From assembly GCA_026391805.1 (NCBI GenBank), contig JAPLDJ010000023.1, positions 62,001 through 126,000 on the forward strand: a stretch of DNA of 64,000 nt, in the 5' to 3' direction. Both the position numbers and the translations under genes were made by a program. Numbering within the stretch: position 1 is the stretch's first letter; every line of letters begins with the position of its first letter. This document shows, piece after piece, positions 27,015-35,390 of this stretch. Source of the DNA: Bacteroidota bacterium (GTDB lineage Bacteria > Bacteroidota > Bacteroidia > Bacteroidales > FEN-979). The notes below the pieces were generated by a model, which was not told the DNA's origin, did no database searches, and worked only from the letters and a program-made list of their open reading frames with translations.

Positions 27015-27632
27015 ATGGAAATCACCTATGGAATAATCCTTATAACCGTTGTGGCTTCGATCATCTGCTTCAACAACGAGGAGTTATTCACCCGGTTAAG
27101 GTTCAATGCTTTTGACGTAAAGCACAGCAACCAGTGGTACCGCTTCTTTTCGTATGGTTTTTTGCATGCAGGATGGCTCCACCTGCTGGTCAACATGGTG
27201 GTGCTTTATTCTTTCGGGCAGATGGTGGAGAGGATCTACCACCGCCTGTTCCTGGAAAAATACATCCTGTACTACATCCTTCTTTACATGGGCGGGTTGC
27301 TGCTTTCCATCATCCCGGCCTTCGGCAAGCACAAGAACAATGTTTTTTATAATGCCGTCGGGGCATCCGGAGCTGTATCCGCAGTAATCTTTGCAAGCAT
27401 CCTTCTCATTCCAAATGCCCCCATTTCCTTCTTCTTCATTCCTGTCAGGATCCCGGGATGGGTCTTCGGGTTTCTTTACATTGCCTATGAATTCTATATG
27501 AGCCGGAGGGCCAAGGACAACATCGGGCATGATGCCCATTTCTGGGGGGCGGTTTTCGGGGTGATCTTCACAATCTTACTAAAACCTTCCCTGGCAACAT
27601 CCTTCCTCGAGCAGATCGGGATCCTTCATTGA
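27015..27632 (+). CDS. Rhomboid family intramembrane serine protease
   Basis: The 205-residue protein has six hydrophobic segments. The catalytic dyad is Ser118 in NAVGASGAVS and His175 in GHDAHFWGAVFG; the HxxxN oxyanion motif is in HAGWLHLLVNM (His56, Asn60). It matches the compact six-helix bacterial rhomboids, which cleave single-pass membrane substrates within the bilayer. Its substrate is unknown; the membrane protein encoded just upstream has a single N-terminal helix plus exported domain and is a conceivable partner, which is a guess. Confidence 0.93.
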   Translation: MEITYGIILITVVASIICFNNEELFTRLRFNAFDVKHSNQWYRFFSYGFLHAGWLHLLVNMVVLYSFGQMVERIYHRLFLEKYILYYILLYMGGLLLSIIPAFGKHKNNVFYNAVGASGAVSAVIFASILLIPNAPISFFFIPVRIPGWVFGFLYIAYEFYMSRRAKDNIGHDAHFWGAVFGVIFTILLKPSLATSFLEQIGILH

Positions 27633-27750
27633 TTATTTTTTAATACTCGAACATTCGACCAACGATATTTGAAGTCACTTATTTCAGAATTCGTTATTCG
27701 ATTATTCGATTATTCGATTATTCGATTGTTCAAAAAAAGAGATCAACACC
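27633..27750. repeat. Four TTATTCGA 8-mers
   Basis: TTATTCGA repeats exactly four times at 27694-27725 with degenerate flanks. The period is 8, not 7. The array lies between convergent genes; no terminator-like hairpin is evident. Confidence 0.85.
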
Positions 27751-29817
27751 TTACTTCCCCACTCTCTCAATCCTGATCCTTGCATCAACAACGGTAGCGG
27801 AATCTTCCGTTCCCAGCAGCGGATTGAAGTCGAGTTCGGATATTTCGGGAGCTGATTGGAGCAATGCCGAAAGCCGTAGGATAACCTCGGCGAACTTCTC
27901 CTCATTCACTCCTTTCTGTCCGCGAACGCCTTTGATGATCTTGTAGCTTTTCAGTCCGTGGATCATCGATAGCGCTTCTTCCATTCCAACAGGCGCAAGG
28001 CCTGCAGCGACATCTTTCAGCACTTCGATGAAGATCCCTCCGAGTCCGCAAAGGATCATATGACCGAATTTCGGTTCATATTTCGCCCCGGTGAACAGTT
28101 CGATGCCGGAAAGCATCGGCTGGATCAGGATGGCAGTGGTATCCTTTATTTGGATCATCCGTTCGAATTCGCGGATCACCGCTTCTTCATCCTTTACATT
28201 CAGGACCACTCCCCCGACATCCGATTTATGGACCGGACCCACAACTTTCATCACGACCGGAAGACCCAGCAATTTTGCCTGTTTCACAGCATCTTGTGTT
28301 GTTGTAACAACCGCTTCACCTGCTCTCCGGATCCCGGATGCATCCAGCAATTCCTGAATCTCACCAGGGGAAATGTAGCCTTCTCCGGCATTATCGATGA
28401 CCTTCCGGATCCGGGCATGATCCACTTCAGGAAGCGGAGCATCTCCTCCGAAAGGCGGGTGTGTATTCCAGACACGCGTGAGTGCATTACCGAACACCAC
28501 TTCATCGCGGAAGAAGATCCTTCCCTTTGAAATAAAATCGGCAATCTCTGGTCCGGCCGTCAGAACCGAAGGCAGAACAGGGAAGATCGGCTTGACCGCT
28601 GTTTTCATCTTTTCATCCAGCAGCGAATAAACATCGAAAACTTTGTTAAGACCCGGTGTGCCGAATATTACAGCGATACCGTCGATGGTATCAAAGCGTG
28701 ATTCGCAGTAATCAATGATGACCCCCAGTTGCTGCGCGTTCCCAGTTGCGAGGAAATCGATCGGGTTGGCCACGGAAGATCCCGGAAAAAGCTGCGACAA
28801 GAGTTCCTGTGCGGCAGATCCTTCAATGTGGGGGACATTCATGCCTCCGTTCGAAAGCGCGTCCGTAAGCATGACTGCCGGTCCGCCTGCATGGGTGATA
28901 ATCGCCATGTTCTTCCCTTTAAGTTCGGGATGAAGAAATACGGAAGCCACTGCGATCAGGTCTTCTCTTCCGTAGCAACGAACAATCCCGGCTTTCCTGA
29001 ACAGGGAATCCACGGCCACGTCCGGGCTGGCAAGCGCCCCTGTATGTGAGGATGCCGCACGGCTGCCGGCTTCTGATGATCCGGCCTTGACAGCTGCTAT
29101 TTTGCAACCTTTCCGGATGAGAGATGATGCATGCTTCAGCAGAAGCTGAGGTTTGGTGACATTTTCAATGTAAATGAGCTTCACCCGTGAACTCACACCA
29201 GGATCAAAGGTCTCATCGAGGTACTGAAGAACCTCCTCCACGCCCATCTGGGCGCTGTTACCAACAGAAAAGACACTTGCGAATGTAAGTCCGTTCGGAA
29301 TCCCTGCCTCCATGATGAAACAGGCGGTTGCACCTGAACCGGAGATGAAATCGCACCCGCGGGGATCGAGGGTGGGAATGGGTTTCGTAAAAACACCATG
29401 GTAGGCGGGCGTCAAAACACCGATGCAGTTCGGACCGATCAGTGAACCATTTACATTGTTTATAAGTTCAACGACCTTCTGCTCAAGGATCTTTCCTTCT
29501 TTGCTCTCTTCAGAAAAACCTGCTGAAAGGATGATGAATGCACGTGTATTCTTTTTGGTAGTCAGCAACTCTACCGTATCAGGGATAAACTTTGCCGCAA
29601 TGGCGATGATGGCCAGATCGACATCCGGTAACAGAGCAGGATCTGTAAAACTCCTGATCCCCTGGACTTTGGGTTCCTTCAGGTTGGTCACATAGAGTTG
29701 TCCATTAAAACCACCTTCGATCAGGTTCCTTAACACGGCCCCGCCGGGTTTCTGAAGGTCGTTCGAACCGCCAATTACAACAATGCTTCCGGGATTGAGG
29801 AGTTGCTGGTTGATCAT
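27751..29817 (-). CDS. Acyl-CoA synthetase (ADP-forming) family, alpha-beta fusion
   Basis: With the ATG at 29817 the protein has 688 residues. The N-terminal CoA-binding domain begins LLNPGSIVVIGGSNDLQKPGG; the succinyl-CoA-ligase-like part includes GPNCIGVLTP, FISGSGATACFIMEAG and the presumed phosphohistidine in SHTGALASPD; the C-terminal ATP-grasp domain holds VVMKVVGPVHKSDVGGVVLN and FGHMILCGLGGIFIEV. The family makes ATP from acetyl-CoA or related thioesters in fermenters, or runs in reverse. The acyl substrate is unknown. An upstream near-consensus TATTTTTA lies at 29830-29837 on the minus strand and supports this start over an in-frame ATG at 29871. Confidence 0.92.
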   Translation of the reverse strand: MINQQLLNPGSIVVIGGSNDLQKPGGAVLRNLIEGGFNGQLYVTNLKEPKVQGIRSFTDPALLPDVDLAIIAIAAKFIPDTVELLTTKKNTRAFIILSAGFSEESKEGKILEQKVVELINNVNGSLIGPNCIGVLTPAYHGVFTKPIPTLDPRGCDFISGSGATACFIMEAGIPNGLTFASVFSVGNSAQMGVEEVLQYLDETFDPGVSSRVKLIYIENVTKPQLLLKHASSLIRKGCKIAAVKAGSSEAGSRAASSHTGALASPDVAVDSLFRKAGIVRCYGREDLIAVASVFLHPELKGKNMAIITHAGGPAVMLTDALSNGGMNVPHIEGSAAQELLSQLFPGSSVANPIDFLATGNAQQLGVIIDYCESRFDTIDGIAVIFGTPGLNKVFDVYSLLDEKMKTAVKPIFPVLPSVLTAGPEIADFISKGRIFFRDEVVFGNALTRVWNTHPPFGGDAPLPEVDHARIRKVIDNAGEGYISPGEIQELLDASGIRRAGEAVVTTTQDAVKQAKLLGLPVVMKVVGPVHKSDVGGVVLNVKDEEAVIREFERMIQIKDTTAILIQPMLSGIELFTGAKYEPKFGHMILCGLGGIFIEVLKDVAAGLAPVGMEEALSMIHGLKSYKIIKGVRGQKGVNEEKFAEVILRLSALLQSAPEISELDFNPLLGTEDSATVVDARIRIERVGK

Positions 29818-30081
29818 GAGTTTTTTCTGTAAAAATAGTAAAAAAGGAGATTTGCCGAGTGAAATATCCATGGAGTATTAACCGTGATGATCCCACCCCT
29901 TCACGGGGAGATTAAAAATAAAAAAATGTCACGCAGAGTTTCGCAGAGTTTTACGCTAAGTTTCGCAGAGTTACAATTCATATATAAATTCTCTGCGGAA
30001 CTCTGCGATTCATCTGCGAGACTCTGCGAGAAAAAAAAACGTTTTTTTGTCAACAATGAGGCTGAAATAATAAATAGGCTC
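29818..30081. repeat. CGCAGAGTT repeat block with inverted halves
   Basis: Between 29930 and 30031 the text TCGCAGAGTT recurs three times in plus orientation, then CTCTGCGGAACTCTGCGATT, CTGCGAGACTCTGCGAG in the opposite sense, so the block could fold into a long imperfect hairpin. It is flanked by two minus-strand genes; no gene inside. Confidence 0.75.
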
Positions 30082-30849
30082 CTAAAGGAATTTCATGAAG
30101 GGAACAAACGGAGCAGTCTTCATTTCATATGCTTCCCAGTCGGGCCGGCCTTTATATTTTGCCTCGAGCATCGGTACGCCTGAAACGAATCGCAACAACA
30201 ATGTTATGACAAGCGGACCGGCGAGTGTCATCCAGCCACGGGGATAATTCAGGGCGAACATTGAAATGCCCCACCAGATCAGGGTCTCACCAAAATAATT
30301 GGGATGGCGTGTAATGCTCCAAAGTCCGGTTGTCATCAGTTTGCCGTTATTTTCAGGATTCCTTTTAAAAACATTCATCTGGAAATCACCAATCGTTTCG
30401 AATATCAACCCGGCGATAAAAAGGGCAATCCCCAGGAAACTGAACGGGCCAAACTCACTATTGGATGAGTAGTTCACATAATAAACAGGTAGGGCGATGA
30501 TCAGCATGAACAATCCCTGCAACATGAAGATCTGGAAAAAGCTTCGTAACACAAAGTATTTCCAGGTATCCCTCCATGCTCTGTACCTGAAATCCTCTCC
30601 TCCCCTTCGGATCGCTCTGACCAGAATATAAATGCCAAGCCGGAGTCCCCAGATGGTCACACACAGGTTCATTATTATTTTATGCAGATCATAATTTCCA
30701 CCGGAAATAAGGGAATATCCTGCCACGAGGAGGAACCCGAATCCCCAGAAAATATCCACGATGGAATTGTCCTTTAATAATTGAGCAAGGACGAAAACAA
30801 GGATCATGTATATTAAAATCACGACCGAAATTTCAAGGATATGGCTCAT
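30082..30849 (-). CDS. DUF1295 / steroid 5-alpha-reductase-like membrane protein
   Basis: With ATG 30849 the protein has 255 residues, about six or seven membrane segments and the C-terminal motif region TTGLWSITRHPNYFGETLIWWGI that defines the DUF1295 family, related to the ICMT/steroid reductase fold, then AGPLVITLLLRFVSGVPMLE. The reaction is not established; members are often predicted NADPH-dependent reductases or methyltransferases. A longer frame starting at 30918 reads straight through GACATAA repeats (MSHILCLMSYVICLMSYVV) and is rejected. Confidence 0.85.
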   Translation of the reverse strand: MSHILEISVVILIYMILVFVLAQLLKDNSIVDIFWGFGFLLVAGYSLISGGNYDLHKIIMNLCVTIWGLRLGIYILVRAIRRGGEDFRYRAWRDTWKYFVLRSFFQIFMLQGLFMLIIALPVYYVNYSSNSEFGPFSFLGIALFIAGLIFETIGDFQMNVFKRNPENNGKLMTTGLWSITRHPNYFGETLIWWGISMFALNYPRGWMTLAGPLVITLLLRFVSGVPMLEAKYKGRPDWEAYEMKTAPFVPFMKFL

Positions 30850-30864
30850 TGGCAGAAGATTTAC

Positions 30865-31004
30865 GACATAAGACATAAGACATATGACATAGGACATAAG
30901 ACATAAGATATGAGACATAAGACATAAGACAAGTGACGTATGACGTATGACATATGACTTATGACTTATGACCTATGACTTATGACCTATGATGTATGAC
31001 ATCA
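30865..31004. repeat. Twenty-unit heptamer array (GACATAA / GACTTAT)
   Basis: Exactly 20 contiguous 7-mers fit GAYNTRN. The first nine are GACATAA or close; units 11-18 are GACGTAT, GACATAT, GACTTAT or GACCTAT, which read in reverse as ATAAGTC or ATAGGTC. The two halves are therefore near reverse complements with one mismatch per unit. It lies directly upstream of the DUF1295 gene and downstream of the DAK2-DegV gene. Confidence 0.95.
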
Positions 31005-31048
31005 CAAAACATAGTAAAAGTAATAATAAGTAGTGATTTGAAGTGCTG

Positions 31049-32848
31049 TTATTCCAGCATAAACGACACGCAGGCGACGCCTGGTCCGGTGTTAACGCCC
31101 AGGGCCGGTGAGGCAGGACCGATAAAAACGGGTTTCTTACCGGTAAGTTCCTCCATCCGTTCAGCAAACCATCCTGCGGTTTCAGGGTTGCTGGCATGTG
31201 TGATGACATATCCCCAGATCTTGTTCTTTTTGCTGATCTGTTCGATATTGCGGATCACTTTCTTCATGCTTGCTTTCTCGGTAAATGATTTTGAAGAAAG
31301 CCCGGTATGACCTTCCTGATCTATGATGATCACCGGTTTCAGGTCGAGCATCCGGGCGACGAAACTCTTGAAAGGACTGACACGCCCGGAACGGATGATG
31401 TATTTTAATGTGGTGACTGTCACCCTGATCTGGGTCTTCGAAATCCATTCCTGGATTTTAGGCAGTACCTCTTCGTGTTTTGCACCATTTTCGATGGCTT
31501 CAGCCAACCGTAACAGGATAAGCCCGAGGCCGCCGGTCAGCGTACGCGAATCGATCACGTCGATCCTTTTTCCGGTCCGCCCGGAAACTTCCCTTGCCCC
31601 TTTATCACTGCTGTTATAGGTTCCGCTCAACACCGAATTCAGGTTCACCGCGATCACGGAAGAATAATGGGTGCTGAGGTATTCGTATTTATTCTGAAAA
31701 TCCCGTATCGACGGTTGCGCGGAAGAAGGAGCCACCTCCGATTTCGCCAACTGTACATAAAACTGTTCGGGTTGTATCGAAAGGCGGTCAAGGTAAAAGG
31801 TTTCCCCGAAATGTATGCTCAGCGGAACCATGTGGATCTGGTGATAATCGAGGATCTCTTTGGGAAGATCACAGGAAGAATCCGTCACAATGGCAATGTC
31901 CGATTTCCGGTTGAACAGGATCTCATTCTGCATCACCATGTCATCCACTTTCTGGTAGGTGATGTTCCCGAATTTGCGCAGGTGGGTAAAAAGTTCGGCC
32001 GGGTAATCGGTATGGATATGGATGCGCATCTTGTTGGGAGAGCCTGCAACAACCAGCGAATCGCCGCACACCTTAATGGTCTGAACGATCTTCGGTTTAT
32101 CCATGTTTGTTCCCTTGATAAGGGCCTCGGTGCAATAGCGGAACGTGATCTCATCATGTGTAACGATATCCGCACCCTCTTCTTCAATGGCAGTTGCCGG
32201 TATTACACTATTTCCGGCTTCCCCTTTTGTGAAGAAATCAAGGATCCCTTCCAGCCAGACCACAAATCCTTTGGCACCGGCATCAACAACGTGTGCGCGG
32301 GCCAGTACTTCCAGTTTTTTGGTCGTTTCAGCCAGCGACTGCTGGGCCCGTTCAAAAGCTTCAATCAGCAGTTTTATGAAATCGTCAATGATGTCTTTCA
32401 GTGTATAAATATATTCCGCCCAGTCCTTGATGACCGTCAGGATCGTGCCTTCCACGGGGTTGGCGATGGCTTCATAGGCATAGTTCACGGCGCTGCGCAT
32501 GCTTTCTGCGAACGCCCTGATGTCCATGGTCTGGCCTGTCTTCAACTCGTTGCTGAATCCATAAAGGAACTGCGCAAAAATGATCCCTGAATTCCCCCTG
32601 GCCCCTGTGAGAGCAGCGTCAGCCATGGCAACGGCAGTTTCCTTCAGATTATCCGTCGGGATCCGGGCATCCATGATCGACCGCATGGTAGATGCCAGGT
32701 TCGTTCCCGTATCCGCATCGTTCACAGGGAAAACATTGATCCTGTTGAGCTGCTTCTGATTATCGAAGATCCGTTGCGCACCTGAAAGGAAGCTGTAATA
32801 GAGCTGCTTCCCGTCCAACACTTTGATTTTCTGATAGGTTTCCGCCAA
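31049..32848 (-). CDS. DAK2-DegV fusion (fatty acid kinase FakA-like plus FakB-like)
   Basis: The 599-residue protein joins three parts. Residues 1-205 are a DAK2/DhaL nucleotide-binding domain with NVFPVNDADTGTN at 38-50 and TGARGNSGII at 81-90. Residues about 230-312 match the FakA C-terminal region (YCTEALIKG, CGDSLVVAG, HIHT). Residues about 316-599 are a DegV (EDD fold) domain with IVTDSSCDLP and LNSVLSGTYNS, as in the fatty-acid binding FakB. In Gram-positives FakA phosphorylates fatty acids held by FakB; a fused polypeptide would do both. A TATCTTTG box (32868-32875, minus) precedes it. Confidence 0.9.
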   Translation of the reverse strand: MAETYQKIKVLDGKQLYYSFLSGAQRIFDNQKQLNRINVFPVNDADTGTNLASTMRSIMDARIPTDNLKETAVAMADAALTGARGNSGIIFAQFLYGFSNELKTGQTMDIRAFAESMRSAVNYAYEAIANPVEGTILTVIKDWAEYIYTLKDIIDDFIKLLIEAFERAQQSLAETTKKLEVLARAHVVDAGAKGFVVWLEGILDFFTKGEAGNSVIPATAIEEEGADIVTHDEITFRYCTEALIKGTNMDKPKIVQTIKVCGDSLVVAGSPNKMRIHIHTDYPAELFTHLRKFGNITYQKVDDMVMQNEILFNRKSDIAIVTDSSCDLPKEILDYHQIHMVPLSIHFGETFYLDRLSIQPEQFYVQLAKSEVAPSSAQPSIRDFQNKYEYLSTHYSSVIAVNLNSVLSGTYNSSDKGAREVSGRTGKRIDVIDSRTLTGGLGLILLRLAEAIENGAKHEEVLPKIQEWISKTQIRVTVTTLKYIIRSGRVSPFKSFVARMLDLKPVIIIDQEGHTGLSSKSFTEKASMKKVIRNIEQISKKNKIWGYVITHASNPETAGWFAERMEELTGKKPVFIGPASPALGVNTGPGVACVSFMLE

Positions 32849-32867
32849 ATTTCACCGTTTATAGATG

Positions 32868-32875
32868 CAAAGATA
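32868..32875 (-). promoter_or_regulatory. -7 box TATCTTTG of the DAK2-DegV gene
   Basis: Minus-strand TATCTTTG followed by CATC, 20 bases upstream of the ATG. Identical octamer to those before parE, cysH and rho. Confidence 0.5.
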
Positions 32876-32961
32876 AGGAAAAGATAACAAAAACAGTCAG
32901 TCTTCTTAATATGTACAATGACTAACCGGATAACAACTCCTTTTATCCATTTCCTGAATAA

Positions 32962-33477
32962 TCACTTCAATTTTTTAAATGTCTCAAGTTTCCCGGTAGT
33001 AATGATCACATTCAGTTCCTGCTCCGGATTCTGATACTGGCTCCGTAGTCCGCACTGGTACATTACAGTCAGCGGATCCTTGTCGATGATATGTTTCATC
33101 AGTTCAGAAGCGGGCGGTGTTGCAGACAGTCGGCTGTATTCCTCATAGGTGTACGAAAGAAAGGCCACCATCGGCCCGATCCCGCGGTTATCCAGCAGAT
33201 AATTTTCGGCCAATGGTGTGGGATAAGACAACTTTCCGTTAAACCAGATGTCTTTAATATCCGGAAACGATACAATAGTGCTTCGGTCGTCAGAAAGGAT
33301 TACAGGGACATTCACGGAATAATCCGAGCGCGTGCGGTAAACAAGGCAGGGAGCGCCGGCAATTGCGGCTTTCGTCCCTGATGAGGACCCGGAAGGAACT
33401 GCAGGCCGGGAGCATGAAAGAAGGATGAGCATCAGCAGGTCAATCAACAGCAGGTTCCGGATTATTTTAATTTGCAT
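32962..33477 (-). CDS. Predicted lipoprotein of unknown function
   Basis: The 171-residue protein has a hydrophobic signal ending in the lipobox LLSC (Cys22) followed by a Ser/Gly-rich linker (SRPAVPSGSSSGT) typical of a lipid anchor. The mature part contains a small mixed alpha/beta domain with SFPDIKDIWFNGKLSYP and ELNVIITTGKLETFKKLK. I recognise no named family. A minus-strand TAAATTTG box (33510-33517) lies about 33 bases upstream. It is divergent from the DUF1573 gene. Confidence 0.75.
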   Translation of the reverse strand: MQIKIIRNLLLIDLLMLILLSCSRPAVPSGSSSGTKAAIAGAPCLVYRTRSDYSVNVPVILSDDRSTIVSFPDIKDIWFNGKLSYPTPLAENYLLDNRGIGPMVAFLSYTYEEYSRLSATPPASELMKHIIDKDPLTVMYQCGLRSQYQNPEQELNVIITTGKLETFKKLK

Positions 33478-33509
33478 AGAAGAAGAATTGATGAGTATTT
33501 ATCCAAGTA

Positions 33510-33598
33510 CAAATTTAAAACAGATTCTTTCGTTTTCTTTGCGGCTGAAAAGTTAAATATTAATTTTCTCCTCATAAGATAATTATTTATTAATTTTG
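33510..33598. promoter_or_regulatory. Divergent -7 boxes between lipoprotein and DUF1573 genes
   Basis: Minus-strand TAAATTTG (33510-33517) serves the lipoprotein gene and plus-strand TAATTTTG followed by CACC (33591-33598) serves the DUF1573 gene, 38 bases before its ATG. The region between is AT-rich without repeats. Confidence 0.5.
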
Positions 33599-33636
33599 CA
33601 CCTCCAAAATGAACTTTAACCTTAACACAAAAGAAT

Positions 33637-34101
33637 ATGCGAAAAGTTATTTTTTCATTCGTCCTTCTGTTTTTTGCAGCCTTTACGCTGCATGCACAAG
33701 ACAACGCCCAGGCTGCACCTCCTGATCCGAACGCACCCGAAATCGCTTTCGACAAAACGGTTCATGATTACGGAACCGTAGTTCAGGGTGCAGATGCAAC
33801 CTGTGAATTTAAATTTACAAATACGGGGAAAGAACCCCTCATCCTTTCCAAACCTGTTTCGTCCTGCGGATGCACTGTTCCGACATGGCCTCAGGAACCT
33901 GTTCTGCCGGGAAAGAGCGATGTGATCAAAGTCACTTACTCAACACATAACATCGGACCGATCAACAAGACCATCACCGTTAACTCAAATGCCAAGACTG
34001 CCCGCGTTGTTCTTTCGATAAAAGGAAACGTCGTTGCCAAACCCGCCGAAAAAGTTCCTGAAAAAACGAACGATAACGGCTCTACACCGATCAACAAATA
34101 A
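33637..34101 (+). CDS. DUF1573 domain secreted protein
   Basis: The 154-residue protein has a signal peptide (MRKVIFSFVLLFFAAFTLHAQ) and one DUF1573 domain with FDKTVHDYGTVVQGADATCEF, TGKEPLILSKPVSSCGCTVP and KVTYSTHNIGPINKTITV. The family is an Ig-like beta sandwich found widely in Bacteroidota periplasmic proteins; no reaction is known. The C-terminal 25 residues are Lys/Pro-rich and probably disordered. Eight bases separate it from the aminotransferase gene, so both are likely transcribed from the TAATTTTG promoter at 33591. Confidence 0.9.
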   Translation: MRKVIFSFVLLFFAAFTLHAQDNAQAAPPDPNAPEIAFDKTVHDYGTVVQGADATCEFKFTNTGKEPLILSKPVSSCGCTVPTWPQEPVLPGKSDVIKVTYSTHNIGPINKTITVNSNAKTARVVLSIKGNVVAKPAEKVPEKTNDNGSTPINK

Positions 34102-34109
34102 TATTACAT

Positions 34110-35309
34110 ATGCCCGTTATTTCTAACAAAGGAAAAGCGATGCCAGCTTCCCCCATCAGGAAGCTGGTTCCGTTTTCAGAAGAAGCGAAGAAAAGAGGAG
34201 TAAAAGTTTACCATCTCAACATCGGCCAGCCTGATATCGAGACACCGAAAAATGTGATGGACAAGATCCGGAGCACCGACATAAAGGTCATTGAATACAG
34301 CCATTCGGCCGGCACGATCTCGTACCGCAAAAAGCTGGTGGAGTATTACAAGCGCGTCAACATCGACGTCACCCCGGAAGATATGATCGTGACTACAGGA
34401 GGTTCGGAGGCCATTCTGTTTGCAATGAACAGCTGCCTCGACCCCGGCGACGAGATCATCATTCCCGAGCCCTTCTATGCCAATTACAACGGATTCTCGC
34501 TGACTTCCGGCATAGTCGTCAAACCGATTGATTCCGTCATTGAAAACGGGTTCGCACTCCCCCCCATCCAGGCCTTCGAAGATGCCATCACCCCGCGGAC
34601 CAAGGCGATCATGATCTGTAACCCGAACAACCCAACCGGTTACCTCTATTCAAAGGAAGAGCTGGAGTCACTGCGGAAGATCGTTCTGAAGCACGACCTG
34701 TTCCTGTTCTCCGATGAGGTTTACCGGGAATTCACTTACGACGGGCGTGAGCACCATTCAGTCATGAACCTGGAAGGTGTTGATCAAAATGTTGTCCTGC
34801 TTGATTCAATCTCGAAACGTTACAGCGCATGCGGCGCACGCATCGGCGTACTGATCTCAAAAAACAGGGAGGTTATCTGCACCGCGCTGAAATTCGCGCA
34901 GGCCCGGCTGAGCCCGCCAACCTTCGGACAAATTGTTGGTGAAGAAGCGATCAATACACCCGCATCGTACTTCACGGAAGTCCTTGAAGAATACCATAAA
35001 AGGAGAAACATCGTCGTTGAGTCGATCAATAAAATGGAGGGATGTTTCTGCCCGGAACCGGGTGGTGCATTCTATGCCGTTGCACGACTCCCCATCGACG
35101 ACTCCGACAGGTTTTGCCAGTGGCTTCTCGACTCATTCTCATTTGAAGGTCAAACCGTGATGCTGGCACCCGCAACCGGTTTCTACTCATCAAAAGGCCG
35201 TGGTCTCGATGAGGTCCGCATCAGTTATGTACTAAATCTTACCGACCTGAAAAATTCCATGAAGTGCTTGGAAGAGGGGTTGAAGGTGTATCCTGGAAGA
35301 AAGACATAA
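34110..35309 (+). CDS. Pyridoxal phosphate aminotransferase (AspC/class I type)
   Basis: The 399-residue protein is a fold-type I aminotransferase. The PLP lysine is Lys236 in SISKRYSACGARIG; other conserved parts are KVYHLNIGQPDIETP, TTGGSEAILFAMN, CNPNNPTGYLYS, SDEVYREFTY and the substrate-carboxylate Arg near VRISYV. Substrate (aspartate, aromatic amino acids or alanine) cannot be fixed from sequence. The final Lys-Thr-stop is encoded by AAGACATAA, the first unit of a GACATAA heptamer array (from 35303), so the stop codon belongs to the repeat. Confidence 0.93.
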   Translation: MPVISNKGKAMPASPIRKLVPFSEEAKKRGVKVYHLNIGQPDIETPKNVMDKIRSTDIKVIEYSHSAGTISYRKKLVEYYKRVNIDVTPEDMIVTTGGSEAILFAMNSCLDPGDEIIIPEPFYANYNGFSLTSGIVVKPIDSVIENGFALPPIQAFEDAITPRTKAIMICNPNNPTGYLYSKEELESLRKIVLKHDLFLFSDEVYREFTYDGREHHSVMNLEGVDQNVVLLDSISKRYSACGARIGVLISKNREVICTALKFAQARLSPPTFGQIVGEEAINTPASYFTEVLEEYHKRRNIVVESINKMEGCFCPEPGGAFYAVARLPIDDSDRFCQWLLDSFSFEGQTVMLAPATGFYSSKGRGLDEVRISYVLNLTDLKNSMKCLEEGLKVYPGRKT

Positions 35310-35377
35310 GACATAAGACATAAGACATACGTTATAAGTTACTTTTGTCCTATGACATATGACTTATGACGTATGAC
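35303..35377. repeat. GACATAA heptamers with inverted tail
   Basis: GACATAA x3 and GACATAC (35303-35330) are followed by a spacer and then TATGACATATGACTTATGAC plus GTATGAC (35351-35377), which is the near reverse complement of the first part. Same layout as 30865-31004 and 62371-62480. The plus-strand gene stop is inside the first unit. Confidence 0.9.
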
Positions 35378-35390
35378 TTTTTCAAGATTA

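Noticed and set aside
30850-30918. In-frame N-terminal extension of the DUF1295 protein
   Set aside because: The extra residues MSHILCLMSYVICLMSYVV are heptamer repeat translated; the ATG at 30849 gives a normal family start.
30865-31004. CRISPR array
   Set aside because: Units are 7 bases without spacers; no cas genes in the window.
31667-32590. 307-codon plus-strand frame opposite the DAK2-DegV gene
   Set aside because: The minus strand encodes clear DAK2 and DegV domains; the opposite frame has no recognisable protein features and no promoter.
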